A stretch of DNA of 64,000 bases, from contig NZ_CP031153.1 in NCBI RefSeq assembly GCF_003352465.1, forward strand, positions 796,465 through 860,464, given 5' to 3'. This DNA is from Kordia sp. SMS9. Lineage in GTDB: Bacteria; Bacteroidota; Bacteroidia; Flavobacteriales; Flavobacteriaceae. Of this stretch, positions 7,566 through 17,816 are shown piece after piece. A program made the position numbers and the translations under genes. A model generated the notes under the pieces. It saw nothing but the letters and a program-made list of their open reading frames with translations. It did not search any database and was not told where the DNA came from. The first letter of the stretch is position 1, and every line of letters begins with the position of its first letter.

Positions 7566-7988
7566 TCATTCCAACGGATTGCCATCAGCGTCCAATTCCA
7601 AAAACGGATTGTATGCGATTTCCCAAAGATTTTCATCCAAATCGGCAACATAACCACTGTATCCACCCCAAAAAACTTCTTCGGGTTGCTTTACTATTTT
7701 TACGCCTTTGCTGGTTAAATCGGCAAAAACTTCGTCTACTTCTTCTTTCGTGCGTGTGTTGTATGCTAAAGTAAATCCTTTAAATCCGGAACCTTCTGGA
7801 CTAACGGTTGCATCTTCTGCCAATTTCTCTCTTGGATAGAGTGAAAGTAACACACCATTTAACTGAAAAAACGAAATGTTATCGTTACTCGCATTTGTCA
7901 ATTTCCACCCAAATTTTTCTTGGTAAAAAGCAGTGGCAGTTTCTAAATTTTCTACGCCTAATCCTATAATCGTTACTCGTGGTTGCAT
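7566..7988 (-). CDS. VOC-superfamily (glyoxalase/bleomycin-resistance fold) protein
   Basis: 140 residues forming one glyoxalase-like unit with paired beta-alpha-beta-beta-beta modules: VTIIGLGVENLETATAFYQE at the start and GGYSGYVADLDENLWEIAYN at the end. Members are small metal-dependent enzymes or binding proteins of varied function, and the substrate is unknown. It lies 6 bases after the membrane protein gene at 7995-8573 on the same strand, so the two are probably co-transcribed, possibly with the LRR gene upstream. Confidence 0.8.
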   Translation of the reverse strand: MQPRVTIIGLGVENLETATAFYQEKFGWKLTNASNDNISFFQLNGVLLSLYPREKLAEDATVSPEGSGFKGFTLAYNTRTKEEVDEVFADLTSKGVKIVKQPEEVFWGGYSGYVADLDENLWEIAYNPFLELDADGNPLE

Positions 7989-7994
7989 GTTTTT

Positions 7995-8573
7995 TTATTT
8001 AAAAAGTGTGGCTAAATATACAATTCCAAATAACCAACCTACATATAAAATGGTATAACTTAACGCAAATACGATAGATAATAGAAAGTTATGTTCCGTC
8101 AGAATACCTTTGGAAAACACCAAGCGTACTGCTCTAAAAAACACCCAGTAGAGCATTGCCAAAATCAGTACTATTGAAAACCATACAACGGTTTCTAAGA
8201 GGATTAAAAGTAGTATTAACAACACTGAAACCAACAACCAAATTAACAAAGAATTAAGGATTTGGACAATACCTTCTCCAACTTCAAAAGTAGACATATT
8301 GCCTACTTGAAGCTGTTTTCCTAAACTATTCTTGAATTCGAAACCTTTTAACTTTGGAAAATCATCTTTGAGGTCAATGCCTTTGTACAATCCGTAACTG
8401 AGAAATAGAAACAATGTAGCCGCAATAATTCCTAAGGACATGTAAAAATTAGTTGTAATGCTACGGTTGTAGTGAATTCCCGAAAAATACACCGTTAATG
8501 CGGTTACGACAACTACTATCAATGACACGATAAAAACAGATTTTCCTTTGAGGTATGTTTGGTTAGGTTTCAT
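7995..8573 (-). CDS. multi-pass membrane protein of unknown function
   Basis: 192 residues with about five hydrophobic helices, including VFIVSLIVVVVTALTVYF near the start, a long hydrophobic stretch around 105-150, and a final helix near 165-190. A soluble loop of some 40 residues follows the second helix. No family was recognised. It sits between a VOC protein and a secreted LRR protein, all minus-strand with gaps of 6 and 14 bases, which suggests one transcript. Confidence 0.65.
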   Translation of the reverse strand: MKPNQTYLKGKSVFIVSLIVVVVTALTVYFSGIHYNRSITTNFYMSLGIIAATLFLFLSYGLYKGIDLKDDFPKLKGFEFKNSLGKQLQVGNMSTFEVGEGIVQILNSLLIWLLVSVLLILLLILLETVVWFSIVLILAMLYWVFFRAVRLVFSKGILTEHNFLLSIVFALSYTILYVGWLFGIVYLATLFK

Positions 8574-8587
8574 AAGAGAAATGAAAA

Positions 8588-9568
8588 CTAAAACTTAATT
8601 ATTTCTACCCTATAATCATCTAATTTATATTCCAATTCGTAGTCCAGAAGTTCTTTTTGTTTTACGAGTGCATCCGTGACTTCTTCTCCAGAAACCACAA
8701 ATAATAAAGAAGTAAGGTTTGGCAAAGTGAAGAAGCTTTTCGGAAATACGTCAAATGCATTTAAATTCATCATTTGAATCCTTTTCAAGTTTGTGAGATT
8801 TCCCATTTCTTCAGGAAACCCTTTCAAACCACAACCAAAACAACCAAAGTATTCTAGCTTTTTAAGCTTAAAGAACGACGAAGGAAGGTATCCAATTCCT
8901 TTTTCTGCATACCCAAAACTAATTGATCTCAGGTTGGACAATTCGCCTATGGAAGTTGGAATTTTAGTAATTGGAGTCGCACCACAACCACCACCGTCAA
9001 ACGATAAAAGTTCTAAATTTTTTAATTTGGAAATCTCACTAGGAATCTCTTCAAAGAGGTTACAAGCTAACTTGAGTCTTTTTAAATTTTCCAACGTCAA
9101 AACTGCCATCGGAAACGTTTCTAGTTTTGTACCGTATAAAGACAATTCTTTTAAGTTTTGTAATTTTTTTATCTGCGTAGAAATATCGCCAATAAGTTTA
9201 GATTCGAAAATGAGAAATTCAAGATTTTCAAGCTTAAATAAAAAGGTAGGCAAGCTTGTTATGGGCGCATCTGTTGAGCGAAACCAAGAATACCGAAAGT
9301 ATGTGATTTTTTGATACTTGGAAACCTTCTTAGGAATCGCAGTATAATTACAATTATCTATCACCAAACCTACCAATTTATCTTTGGGAATCTTAAAAAA
9401 AGCTTTGGGGAATTTCTCAGAAGTATCATCTAATAAAGAGAGCGAAACGGTATTTCCCTTGTTGGTTTCTTCAATAGCACGATCAATAGATTTTACTGCA
9501 ATTGGTTTTTGAGAAAACACGGTAAAGGAGAAGCAAAAAAATAAAAAAGCGAAGGTAAATTTTTTCAT
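8588..9568 (-). CDS. exported leucine-rich-repeat protein
   Basis: 326 residues. An N-terminal signal peptide (FAFLFFCFSFTVFSQ) is followed by about seven leucine-rich repeats of roughly 23 residues from about residue 90 to 290, for example LKKLQNLKELSLYGTKLETF and LSKLKNLELL. This is a protein-binding solenoid and no enzymatic domain is present. There is no lipobox or T9SS tail, so it is predicted to be periplasmic or to leave the cell by an unseen route. It is the first gene of the minus-strand group that includes the membrane and VOC proteins. Confidence 0.75.
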   Translation of the reverse strand: MKKFTFAFLFFCFSFTVFSQKPIAVKSIDRAIEETNKGNTVSLSLLDDTSEKFPKAFFKIPKDKLVGLVIDNCNYTAIPKKVSKYQKITYFRYSWFRSTDAPITSLPTFLFKLENLEFLIFESKLIGDISTQIKKLQNLKELSLYGTKLETFPMAVLTLENLKRLKLACNLFEEIPSEISKLKNLELLSFDGGGCGATPITKIPTSIGELSNLRSISFGYAEKGIGYLPSSFFKLKKLEYFGCFGCGLKGFPEEMGNLTNLKRIQMMNLNAFDVFPKSFFTLPNLTSLLFVVSGEEVTDALVKQKELLDYELEYKLDDYRVEIIKF

Positions 9569-9639
9569 GTATATTTATGAATTAGGAATGGAATATACAA
9601 TAAAATGAGGTGAAAAAAGATACGATGAAGTTATTTTTT

Positions 9640-10287
9640 CTATAACACATACGCATACACCGAAACAAAATGGCAAGCACTTCCCGCCAACACAAAGACA
9701 TGAAAAATGGCATGATTAAAAGGAAGCTGTCGGATGCTATATAAAATAGCGCCAACAGTATAAAAAATGCCACCTGCAAACAACCAAAATAAACCTTCAC
9801 TCGAAAGATTCGCAATCAAAGGATTGATGGCAAAAATGATAATCCAACCCATAAACACATACATTAAGGTGGAAAGCTTATCAAATTTTCCTGTAAAGAA
9901 CAGTTTCATGGTAATTCCGACAATGGCAAATCCCCAAGCGAGTCCAAAAATAGTCCAGCCAATTGTTCCTTCCAAAGTAACAAGTGCATACGGCGTGTAT
10001 GTTCCTGCAATTAATACGTAAATGGCTGCATGATCAAAGATGCGGAGACGATTTCGAAGTATGGGACTAGTTGCTTTGTGATACAGCGTAGAAGCAAGAT
10101 ACAAGATAATAATACTTGCGCCGTAAATAGTAAAACTCACAACATGAACTGCTGTACCATTTTGAACGCCGTGAATCACTAAAAAGATCAACGCAACAAT
10201 ACCTAACAAAACACCAATAGCATGCGAAATGATATTAAGTTTTTCTTCTAACGGAGAATAATAAACTGCTTCTTTTTTAGGTTTCAA
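9640..10287 (-). CDS. trhA: hemolysin III / TrhA (YqfA) family membrane protein
   Basis: 215 residues with seven predicted membrane helices, belonging to the PAQR superfamily. Family marks are EKLNIISHAIG near the start, ASTLYHKA (residues about 65-72), the FDHAAIYVLIAGTYTP block, and the C-terminal NHAIFHVFVLAGSACHF with its conserved histidines. These residues form the metal site in PAQR proteins. Bacterial members affect membrane energetics and fluidity; true haemolysis is not established for most. It appears to be transcribed alone. Confidence 0.85.
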   Translation of the reverse strand: MKPKKEAVYYSPLEEKLNIISHAIGVLLGIVALIFLVIHGVQNGTAVHVVSFTIYGASIIILYLASTLYHKATSPILRNRLRIFDHAAIYVLIAGTYTPYALVTLEGTIGWTIFGLAWGFAIVGITMKLFFTGKFDKLSTLMYVFMGWIIIFAINPLIANLSSEGLFWLFAGGIFYTVGAILYSIRQLPFNHAIFHVFVLAGSACHFVSVYAYVL

Positions 10288-10512
10288 AAGGATTTCTTTT
10301 TAGACGTCATAATGAGAAGTGAAATAACGGAGCTAGTTGTATGTTAAAACAACCAATTGCTGCAAATTTTTTCAAAACTTTTGTTATGACATACAATTAA
10401 TTAAAGTGAGAAATGATAATTTCATACAAAGATACGCCACTTGATACATATCACTATGCATAAATGACATTTTTGATAGAAAGAATTCACAGAACTCAAC
10501 TTGTCTCAACTC

Positions 10513-10543
10513 AAAAAACAGCATCTAAAAACAGCTAGATGCT
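10513..10543 (-). terminator. terminator of serB-serA
   Basis: On the minus strand AGCATCTA and TAGATGCT form a perfect 8-bp stem followed by GTTTTTTG. It starts 28 bases after the stop codon of the gene at 10572. Confidence 0.75.
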
Positions 10544-10571
10544 AAAAGCAAAGCAATCCTAAATCCAAATG

Positions 10572-12464
10572 CTAGTATAGTACTCGAAACTTAATCGTAT
10601 GTGTTATGTTTTTCAACGCAGAAGTCACTTTTTTGTTGTATTCTTTGTCTACATCCACAATTACATACCCTACTTTACTATCAGTTGATAAATATTGTCC
10701 TGTTACGTTTAATTCATACGTTGCCAACACTTCGTTGACTTTTGCCATCACACCAGGCACGTTTTTGTGAATGTGCAAGAAACGATGTGCATTGGTTTGT
10801 CGCGGCAAGCGAATATTTGGGAAATTGACAGCATCTACCGTATTTCCAGAGTTGACATATGCCATAATTTTATTTGGAACAAAATCCGCAATATCGCGTT
10901 GTGCTTCTTCGGTACTTCCACCAACATGTGGTGTTAAAATTACATTTTCTAATCCTTTCAATGCCGTATCAAACGCTCCGTTCGCTCTTGGTTCTACAGG
11001 ATATACATCCACAGCGGCACCTGCAATTTTTTTACTTTCCAAAGCTTCTTTTAAGGCATCAATATCTACAACAAAACCTCTTGCCAAGTTGATCAATAAC
11101 GCGCCATCTTTCATTTGTGCAAATTGTTCCGCACCAAAAAAGTTTTTATTCGCAGCATTGTCATCTACATGAAGTGAAACCACATCAGAAATGGCTAATA
11201 ATTCTTCTAAAGAACGACACTTTTGCGCATTTCCAAGCGCGAGACGATCTTCAATATCATGATAAAAAACCTTCATTCCCATCGCTTCGGCTAATACAGA
11301 TAATTGCTTTCCAATATTTCCATACCCAACAATTCCCAAGTTTTTTCCACGAACTTCTCGTGATCCTTTTGCCGTTTTTTGCCATTGTCCATTATGCAAT
11401 TCGGTACTTCTTGGAAACACACTTCGCATCAACATGATAATTTCGCCAATTGCCAATTCAACCACCGAACGCGTGTTGCTGTACGGCGCATTAAACACGA
11501 CAATTCCGTGTTCTTTGCAGGTTTCTAAGTCAATTTGCTTGGTTCCGATACAGAACGCGCCAATTGCCAGTAATTTTTTTGCAGCGGCAATGACTTTGGG
11601 TGTGACTTGTGTTTTGGAACGAATTCCCAACACATGAATGTCTTTTACTTTTTCGATTAGGTCTTCTTCTGAAAGACTGTGCGATAGAATTTCAACGCTA
11701 AAACCATCATCAGCCAAACGGTCAAACGCGTCGGAGTGAATGTTTTCTAGCAATAATATTTTAATTCTATTTTTCGGATAGGATAAGTTTCTAGGCAATT
11801 TATTTACAAATAAAAATTCATCTAAATTTGGAGTAATATGATCGGCATTGTCCACCGCTTTTTCACGAGCTACGTTTTCAGTAAACGCAAAGAATTTATC
11901 GGCAACACCAGCTTCACGCGTTACGTAATCGCTGTAACCATCGCCAATGACTTGGATTTCTCCGTTTAAATCCATGTTTCGCAAGCACTGAATTTTCCCG
12001 TTGTGTTGTGAAAGTACATTATCTGCATCAAATCCTGTAATATAGCCTTCCACATCAAACACAAACGTATTGGCATACACACGATCGGCAGGAATATTGT
12101 AGTCTTTCACAATCGGATCAATAAATTCTTTAAATCCGCAGGAAACCACATAAATAGCTTCTGAAAATTTTTCAAAAAACTCTTTATTACTTTCGATGGA
12201 AGATGACAATTGCAGTCGTAATCTTGCAATCAATTCGTCTAAGTTCGATTTGTGTGCGTTCAACAATTTGATGCGTCGTTCTAACGATTCTGTAAACGAA
12301 ATTTCACCATCAATTCCCAAATTGGTAATCTCTTGAATTTCGTCAATAATCGCGTCTTTTTTAGGATTATTAGCCAAGGTAATTTCAGCCAATACATCCA
12401 ACGCTTCTACACTGGTTAGTGTACTATCAAAGTCAAAAATATAATTTTTTTGGACTGTTTCCAT
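10572..12464 (-). CDS. serA: fused phosphoserine phosphatase / D-3-phosphoglycerate dehydrogenase
   Basis: 630 residues in two enzyme halves. Residues 1 to about 215 are a HAD-type phosphoserine phosphatase with the nucleophile motif FDFDST (D11, D13) and the late motif VIGDGYSDY. Residues from about 230 are a phosphoglycerate dehydrogenase with the Rossmann loop LGIVGYGNIGKQL, the catalytic region NLARGFVVD, the HVGGSTEEAQ block and a C-terminal ACT domain (HKNVPGVMAKVNEVLA). Together they carry out the first and last steps of serine synthesis from 3-phosphoglycerate; the aminotransferase SerC is not in the window. The ACT domain implies feedback by serine. The gene is transcribed alone and ends at the hairpin at 10513-10543. 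Confidence 0.92.
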   Translation of the reverse strand: METVQKNYIFDFDSTLTSVEALDVLAEITLANNPKKDAIIDEIQEITNLGIDGEISFTESLERRIKLLNAHKSNLDELIARLRLQLSSSIESNKEFFEKFSEAIYVVSCGFKEFIDPIVKDYNIPADRVYANTFVFDVEGYITGFDADNVLSQHNGKIQCLRNMDLNGEIQVIGDGYSDYVTREAGVADKFFAFTENVAREKAVDNADHITPNLDEFLFVNKLPRNLSYPKNRIKILLLENIHSDAFDRLADDGFSVEILSHSLSEEDLIEKVKDIHVLGIRSKTQVTPKVIAAAKKLLAIGAFCIGTKQIDLETCKEHGIVVFNAPYSNTRSVVELAIGEIIMLMRSVFPRSTELHNGQWQKTAKGSREVRGKNLGIVGYGNIGKQLSVLAEAMGMKVFYHDIEDRLALGNAQKCRSLEELLAISDVVSLHVDDNAANKNFFGAEQFAQMKDGALLINLARGFVVDIDALKEALESKKIAGAAVDVYPVEPRANGAFDTALKGLENVILTPHVGGSTEEAQRDIADFVPNKIMAYVNSGNTVDAVNFPNIRLPRQTNAHRFLHIHKNVPGVMAKVNEVLATYELNVTGQYLSTDSKVGYVIVDVDKEYNKKVTSALKNITHTIKFRVLY

Positions 12465-12614
12465 GTCGTCATTAAATAAGTGATAAAAATATTAAAATCA
12501 TTCGATTGAAACGATATCAAAGTCAATATTAAATTAACAATTCTAATACTTTTGTTGATAAACTAAGGTCTTGCTTTCAGATTGTAAGTTTTGCGAGTGA
12601 TATGTAGTTTTTTG

Positions 12615-13244
12615 TTAGTAATTATTTATTAAATCATAATTCCATTTTGATTCTAAAAACAAGAGATGATCTGCTTTGTTCTTATAAGGTTCAATATTGA
12701 TTTTATATGAGCTAAACTCACTTTCAGATATTTTTTTAGAAAACGCAATCGTATAATTTCGTTTTACCAAATCAGCAGCTGTTCGTATTTGTTTTAAAGT
12801 GTCTTCTTTTGTATATAGAAATATACTAATATCTATATGTGGTAAGAAAGATGAATGCATAGAATGTAATCCGTCAAAAATCAATATTTCGGCTGGATTC
12901 AATTTTATAGAATCATGTCCCTTTTTACCTTCTTTATGTAGATACGGTTTAAAATCAATAGACTGTCCATTTTTTAAGGCTGTTAAGTTGTGTAACGCTT
13001 CATTTAAATCATAAGCTTGAATATGATAACCACTTATACCTTTTGCATTTCTAGTTTTTCTATCTATTAGGTATGAATCTAAAGTTAAATGGTTTGCCTT
13101 TAAATTTTGGGTAGCTAACGATTCAATAATCTTTTTTGATAGATATGATTTTCCCAAATCCGCAGCTCCACAAATAGCAACAATGGTTAACCCGCCAACT
13201 TTTTTATTAGCTATAATCTTTGCGGAAAGTGTATCTTGTATCAA
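12615..13244 (-). CDS. uridine-kinase-like P-loop protein
   Basis: 209 residues with a Walker A motif GAADLGKS at 26-33, preceded by a hydrophobic strand, and a later ILIFDGLHSMH segment resembling the Walker B/lid area of the uridine kinase-phosphoribulokinase family. The DSYLIDR segment near residue 56 matches the substrate region of that family. It probably phosphorylates a nucleoside or another small hydroxyl compound, but the substrate is not certain. It stands alone between serA and the leu operon, with about 115 bases to the leu terminator hairpin side. Confidence 0.7.
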   Translation of the reverse strand: MIQDTLSAKIIANKKVGGLTIVAICGAADLGKSYLSKKIIESLATQNLKANHLTLDSYLIDRKTRNAKGISGYHIQAYDLNEALHNLTALKNGQSIDFKPYLHKEGKKGHDSIKLNPAEILIFDGLHSMHSSFLPHIDISIFLYTKEDTLKQIRTAADLVKRNYTIAFSKKISESEFSSYKINIEPYKNKADHLLFLESKWNYDLINNY

Positions 13245-13313
13245 TAAATTTACGTCTTAAAAATAAGTAGCAAAAAGGTATTGTATTTTTATGAGATGAA
13301 CAAGAATGCATAA

Positions 13314-13346
13314 ACATTCCCTTTCCAGCATGAAGAAAGGGAATGT
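13314..13346 (-). terminator. hairpin after the leu operon
   Basis: ACATTCCCTTTC pairs perfectly with GAAAGGGAATGT around a 9-base loop. On the minus strand it is followed by a short T-stretch (TTTATG). It lies 15 bases past the leuB stop codon and is probably the operon terminator. Confidence 0.6.
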
Positions 13347-13361
13347 AGTACTCTAAAAACA

Positions 13362-14477
13362 CTAAATAATAGTAGATTGTCCAACTCGGATATTGCCCGA
13401 ATTGATATGCAAGGCATCTACATTTTCAATAAATTCTTCAATAAATGTTCCTACGTTTTGAGTAGAATATCCTCCATTTGCGTTTAAATCTGGTGTGCAA
13501 ATTTGAAGATCAATAGCGCGTTCCACTGCTTCGCGAACGGTTTCTGCTTCTTCTGCTAATCCAAAATGATCTAGCAACATCGCTGCCGAAAGGATAGAAG
13601 CAATCGGATTGGCAATGCCTTTTCCTGTCGCTTGTGGATACGAACCATGAATTGGCTCAAACAACGCAAATTTTTCCCCAACCGAAGCAGAAGCCAACAA
13701 TCCAATAGAACCACCAATAACGCTGGCTTCGTCCGAAATAATGTCGCCAAACATATTTTCAGTCAAAATCACATCAAATTGACTTGGCTTTAACACCATT
13801 TGCATGGCTGCATTGTCCACAAATAAGAAATCTAATGCCACCTCTGGATATTGCGAAGCCATCGCTGTCACAACTCTTCTCCACAAACGTGAAGTTTCCA
13901 ACACATTGGCTTTGTCTACCAACGTTAATTTGTTATTTCGGGTTTGTGCCGCTTTGAATGCTAAATGTGCCACGCGCTCAATTTCTTCCTTGCTGTACGC
14001 ACACAAATCGGAAGCACTTGTGCCATCTTCGCTCAGCGTTTTCTCCCCAAAATAAATTCCGCCCGTCAATTCGCGATAAATAGCGATATCTGTGTTTTGA
14101 ATGATGTGTTTTTTGAGTGGCGATTTGTCCAACAACGTATCATACGCTTTTACAGGACGAATGTTGGCAAACAAACCTAAGGATTTGCGCAGCGCCAACA
14201 ATCCTTGTTCGGGACGTACTTTAGCATCTGGATTGTTATCGTATTTCGGATCGCCAATCGCACCAAATAAAACGGCATCTGCGTCTAAACATAGATCAAG
14301 CGTTTTTTGTGGTAAAGGATTTCCTGTTTCATCAATTGCGATCGCGCCAACCAAGGCGTTTTCAAAGGTGAATTTGTGTTTGTATTTTTCTGCAATCGCA
14401 GTTAATATTTTTATGGATTGTTCCGTAACTTCTGGACCAATGCCATCGCCGGAAAGGACTGCAATGTGTAAGTTCAT
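13362..14477 (-). CDS. leuB: 3-isopropylmalate dehydrogenase
   Basis: 371 residues, the usual length. The protein begins IAVLSGDGIGPEV, has the substrate-binding RPEQGLLALRKSLGLFANIRP block, the TGGIYFGEK region, and the metal and NAD motifs (NMFGDIISDEASVIGGS, then FEPIHGSYPQATGKGIANP). It oxidises and decarboxylates 3-isopropylmalate in leucine biosynthesis. It is the last gene of the leuA-leuC-leuD-leuB operon and starts 9 bases after leuD. Confidence 0.95.
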   Translation of the reverse strand: MNLHIAVLSGDGIGPEVTEQSIKILTAIAEKYKHKFTFENALVGAIAIDETGNPLPQKTLDLCLDADAVLFGAIGDPKYDNNPDAKVRPEQGLLALRKSLGLFANIRPVKAYDTLLDKSPLKKHIIQNTDIAIYRELTGGIYFGEKTLSEDGTSASDLCAYSKEEIERVAHLAFKAAQTRNNKLTLVDKANVLETSRLWRRVVTAMASQYPEVALDFLFVDNAAMQMVLKPSQFDVILTENMFGDIISDEASVIGGSIGLLASASVGEKFALFEPIHGSYPQATGKGIANPIASILSAAMLLDHFGLAEEAETVREAVERAIDLQICTPDLNANGGYSTQNVGTFIEEFIENVDALHINSGNIRVGQSTII

Positions 14478-14486
14478 AACTAATTT

Positions 14487-15071
14487 TTAGTATATATGTT
14501 TTTGTTCAAATGCTTCTATTTTAGATAAGTTACTGACTAAAAAGTCAATGTCGTCGTATCCTTTTTGCAAGCACATTTTTTTATATGGATTGATGTCAAA
14601 CGAAGCCTTTTCATCTTCAAAAGCAATGGTTTGTGCTTCTAAATTCACTTCAATTTCGGTGTTTGGATTTTCTTGAATCGCTTGTAAAAGCTTCGCTAGA
14701 AACTCAGGTGTCACAGGAATCGGCAATACATGATTGTTCAAAGCATTTCCTTTAAAAATATCTGCAAAGAAACTAGAAACGATCACGTTGAAACCAAAAT
14801 CTTTCAGTGCCCAAGCGGCATGTTCTCTACTCGATCCGCAACCAAAATTATGTCCTGCAACTAAGATAGAACCTGTATATTTTTCTTTGTTTAAAACGAA
14901 ATCAGCGTTGATGCTTCCATCTTTGTGATAGCGCCAATCTCTAAATAAATTTTCGCCAAATCCTGCTCTGCTTGTTGCTTTTAAAAAACGTGCAGGGATG
15001 ATTTGATCCGTATCTACATTTTCTTCTGGTAACGGATAGGCTGTTGAACTGAACGTGTTGAATGTACTCAT
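14487..15071 (-). CDS. leuD: 3-isopropylmalate dehydratase, small subunit
   Basis: 194 residues, normal for LeuD. Motifs are [20 protein letters not shown] near the start and the swivel-domain active site [20 protein letters not shown] at about residue 72. It forms the isopropylmalate isomerase with LeuC, moving the hydroxyl group from C2 to C3. Its start is 2 bases from the leuC stop, fitting translational coupling in the leu operon. Confidence 0.95.
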   Translation of the reverse strand: MSTFNTFSSTAYPLPEENVDTDQIIPARFLKATSRAGFGENLFRDWRYHKDGSINADFVLNKEKYTGSILVAGHNFGCGSSREHAAWALKDFGFNVIVSSFFADIFKGNALNNHVLPIPVTPEFLAKLLQAIQENPNTEIEVNLEAQTIAFEDEKASFDINPYKKMCLQKGYDDIDFLVSNLSKIEAFEQKHIY

Positions 15072-15073
15072 AA

Positions 15074-16465
15074 TTAAACTTCTTCTAAGATTGGAACGTT
15101 TACATCTACTATTTTTCCTGCAATGGCCGTTGCTGCTGCTACTAATGGACTTGCCAATAAAGTACGTGAACCTTGTCCTTGGCGACCTTCAAAGTTTCTA
15201 TTGGAGGTAGAAACGCAGTATTCGCCATCAGGAATTTTATCATCGTTCATTGCCAAACACGCCGAACAACCTGGTTGACGCAGTTGGAAACCTGCTGCTT
15301 CAAAGATTTTATCCAAACCTTCTTCTTGTATTTGTTGTACCACCAATTGCGAACCTGGCACTAACCAAGCATTGATATTTGGTGCTTTTTGTTTTCCTTT
15401 TACGTAATTCGCGGCAACTCTAAAGTCTTCAATGCGCGAATTGGTACAGCTTCCTATAAAGACATAGTTTACTTGTTGTCCAATCAGTGACGCACCTTTT
15501 TTAAAGTTCATGTATTGCAATGATTTTTCAAGATTGGCATCATTTTTCGATGGAATGTGTTCGTTTAGTGAAATTCCCATGCCTGGATTTGTTCCAAAAG
15601 TGATCATTGGTGAAATGTCTGATGCATCAAAAAAGTACTCTTTGTCAAATTCTGCGGAAGCGTCCGACTTCAACGTTTTCCAATAGGCAACTTTTTGATC
15701 AAAAGCTTCTCCTTGCGGTGCAAATTTCTTTCCTTTTATATATTCAAAAGTGGTTTCGTCTGGCGCAATCATTCCGCCACGTGCGCCCATTTCAATACTC
15801 ATGTTGCAAACCGTCATACGTCCTTCCATAGACATATTTTCAAAGACTTCACCAGCAAATTCTATAAAATGCTCCGTTCCGCTATCGGTTCCTAATTGCG
15901 AAATGATATACAAGATGACATCTTTTGGCAATACGTTTTTTTGCAACTTTCCGTTCACGGTAATGCGCATCTTTTTTGGTTTCGTTAGTAATAACGATTG
16001 ACTTGCAAAGACTTGTGCTACTTGACTCGTTCCGATACCAAACGCAATAGCACCAAAAGCACCATGTGTTGAGGTATGACTGTCTCCACAAACTAGTGTC
16101 ATACCTGGTTGCGTGATGCCCAATTCTGGCGCCATTACGTGTACAATTCCGTTATATTGATGTCCTAATGCATAGAGTTCAATATTGTGTTCGTCGCAGT
16201 TTTGTTGGAGTTGTTGTAGTTGGTTTCGCGACAATTCGTCTTTTACAGGCAAATGCTGATCTACCGTTGGTGTGTTATGATCGGCAGTAGCCACAATTTG
16301 TTGTGGTCTAAATACAGGAATGTTTCTTCTTTTTAATTCATTGAACGCTTGCGGACTCGTTACTTCATGAATTAAATGTTTGTCTATATATAATATTTGT
16401 GGTCCGTTTGGAATGCTGTCTACCACATGCGTATCCCACACTTTATCAAATAAGGTCTTTTTCAT
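15074..16465 (-). CDS. leuC: 3-isopropylmalate dehydratase, large subunit
   Basis: 463 residues. This is an aconitase-type catalytic subunit with the 4Fe-4S ligand cysteines in [17 protein letters not shown] and [11 protein letters not shown], and the [20 protein letters not shown] block. It starts 20 bases after leuA and nearly abuts leuD. Its Fe-S cluster makes the step oxygen- and iron-sensitive. The sequence shows nothing unusual. Confidence 0.95.
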   Translation of the reverse strand: MKKTLFDKVWDTHVVDSIPNGPQILYIDKHLIHEVTSPQAFNELKRRNIPVFRPQQIVATADHNTPTVDQHLPVKDELSRNQLQQLQQNCDEHNIELYALGHQYNGIVHVMAPELGITQPGMTLVCGDSHTSTHGAFGAIAFGIGTSQVAQVFASQSLLLTKPKKMRITVNGKLQKNVLPKDVILYIISQLGTDSGTEHFIEFAGEVFENMSMEGRMTVCNMSIEMGARGGMIAPDETTFEYIKGKKFAPQGEAFDQKVAYWKTLKSDASAEFDKEYFFDASDISPMITFGTNPGMGISLNEHIPSKNDANLEKSLQYMNFKKGASLIGQQVNYVFIGSCTNSRIEDFRVAANYVKGKQKAPNINAWLVPGSQLVVQQIQEEGLDKIFEAAGFQLRQPGCSACLAMNDDKIPDGEYCVSTSNRNFEGRQGQGSRTLLASPLVAAATAIAGKIVDVNVPILEEV

Positions 16466-16485
16466 TTGCTTTCAATTTTCTGCTT

Positions 16486-17658
16486 TTAAGCGTACATGCG
16501 CTTCGCAGTTGTGCTCATTTTTACAATATGATGAATATCGGTATCGGTTACTTCTTTGTGCTTGTCTGCAAAATTTAAAAAATCACAGTACACAGAATCC
16601 AATTCGCGTTTGGTAAGATTGTACCCAACATTTTTGGCTCTGTACGCCAATGCTGCACGTCCGCTTCTTGCCGTTAAGACAATCGACGACGTTTCTGCGC
16701 CTACATCTTTTGGATCCATGATTTCGTAAGTTTCTCTGTTTTTAATAACACCATCTTGATGAATTCCTGAGCTGTGCGCAAACGCGTTCGTTCCTACAAT
16801 GGCTTTGTTCGGTTGCACAGGCATGCCCATAGTTTCAGAAACTAATTGACTCATTTCGGTCAACATTTTCGAGTTGATGTTGGTGTTTAAGTCTAAATAC
16901 GGATGTTGTTTTAAGATCATCGTTACTTCTTCTAACGACGTATTTCCTGCACGTTCGCCAATTCCATTGATGGTACATTCTATTTGTCGCGCACCATTCA
17001 TTACACCTGCAATAGAGTTTGCGGTTGCCAATCCCAAATCGTTATGACAATGGCAAGAAAGTATAGCTTTGTGAATTCCGGTAACGTTTTCTTTTAAGTA
17101 TTTTATTTTCTGCCCGTATTCTTCTGGCAAACAGTAGCCAGTTGTATCTGGAATGTTTAAAACTGTGGCTCCTGCTTTGATAACCGCTTCGCACACGCGC
17201 GCCAAAAATTCATTGTCGCTTCGTCCTGCATCTTCTGCATAAAATTCTACATCTTCCACAAAAGATTTTGCATATTTTACGGCAGCTACCGCGCGTTCAA
17301 TAATTTGTTCTGGCGTAGCTTTGAATTTGTATTTCATGTGCGATTCAGACGTTCCAATTCCTGTGTGGATTCTTGGACGTTTTGCATATGTTAGTGCTTC
17401 TGCCGCAACTTTTATATCATTTTCTACAGCACGGGTTAATCCGCAAACTGTAGCATTTTTTACTAGTTTCGAAATTGCTTCTACCGATTGGAAATCGCCT
17501 GGACTTGATACAGGGAAACCTGCTTCAATTACATCTACTCCTAAAATGTCTAATTTAGCAGCAATCATCAGCTTTTCTTCCGTGTTGAGTTTGCACCCTG
17601 GAACTTGCTCTCCATCGCGTAAAGTTGTATCAAAAATATAGACTCGATTTGAACTCAT
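16486..17658 (-). CDS. leuA: 2-isopropylmalate synthase, short form
   Basis: 390 residues. A complete TIM-barrel DRE-metallolyase domain is present: [16 protein letters not shown] at the start, then [17 protein letters not shown] and the IHQDGVIKN loop. After the barrel only about 70 residues remain, so the C-terminal leucine-binding regulatory domain of long LeuA proteins is missing. Feedback inhibition by the classical site is therefore not expected. It makes 2-isopropylmalate from acetyl-CoA and 2-oxoisovalerate and is the first gene of leuACDB. No leader peptide or attenuator was recognised upstream; the 158-base gap to the divergent gene at 17817 contains no clear TAnnTTTG box. Confidence 0.93.
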   Translation of the reverse strand: MSSNRVYIFDTTLRDGEQVPGCKLNTEEKLMIAAKLDILGVDVIEAGFPVSSPGDFQSVEAISKLVKNATVCGLTRAVENDIKVAAEALTYAKRPRIHTGIGTSESHMKYKFKATPEQIIERAVAAVKYAKSFVEDVEFYAEDAGRSDNEFLARVCEAVIKAGATVLNIPDTTGYCLPEEYGQKIKYLKENVTGIHKAILSCHCHNDLGLATANSIAGVMNGARQIECTINGIGERAGNTSLEEVTMILKQHPYLDLNTNINSKMLTEMSQLVSETMGMPVQPNKAIVGTNAFAHSSGIHQDGVIKNRETYEIMDPKDVGAETSSIVLTARSGRAALAYRAKNVGYNLTKRELDSVYCDFLNFADKHKEVTDTDIHHIVKMSTTAKRMYA

Positions 17659-17816
17659 ACATTAAAAATTTGAGTGTTTATTTCGTTTTAATCATACGAA
17701 TGTATACTTTGTATTTCCTAAAACGAATGATGAAGCCTTCTTTTTTACAGTGCTAATTGCATTTGTTTTTGATTTAAATTACTGATAATAAATTGTTTAC
17801 AGGATAATTTTTTACA

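Noticed and set aside
8793..9314. A 173-residue plus-strand frame inside the LRR gene
   Set aside because: It is the antisense shadow of the leucine-rich repeats and has no own features.
11117..11637. Plus-strand frames inside serB-serA
   Set aside because: They are antisense shadows of a clearly conserved two-domain enzyme.
17659..17816. Leucine attenuator or leader peptide upstream of leuA
   Set aside because: No short leucine-rich reading frame and no terminator/antiterminator pair were found.
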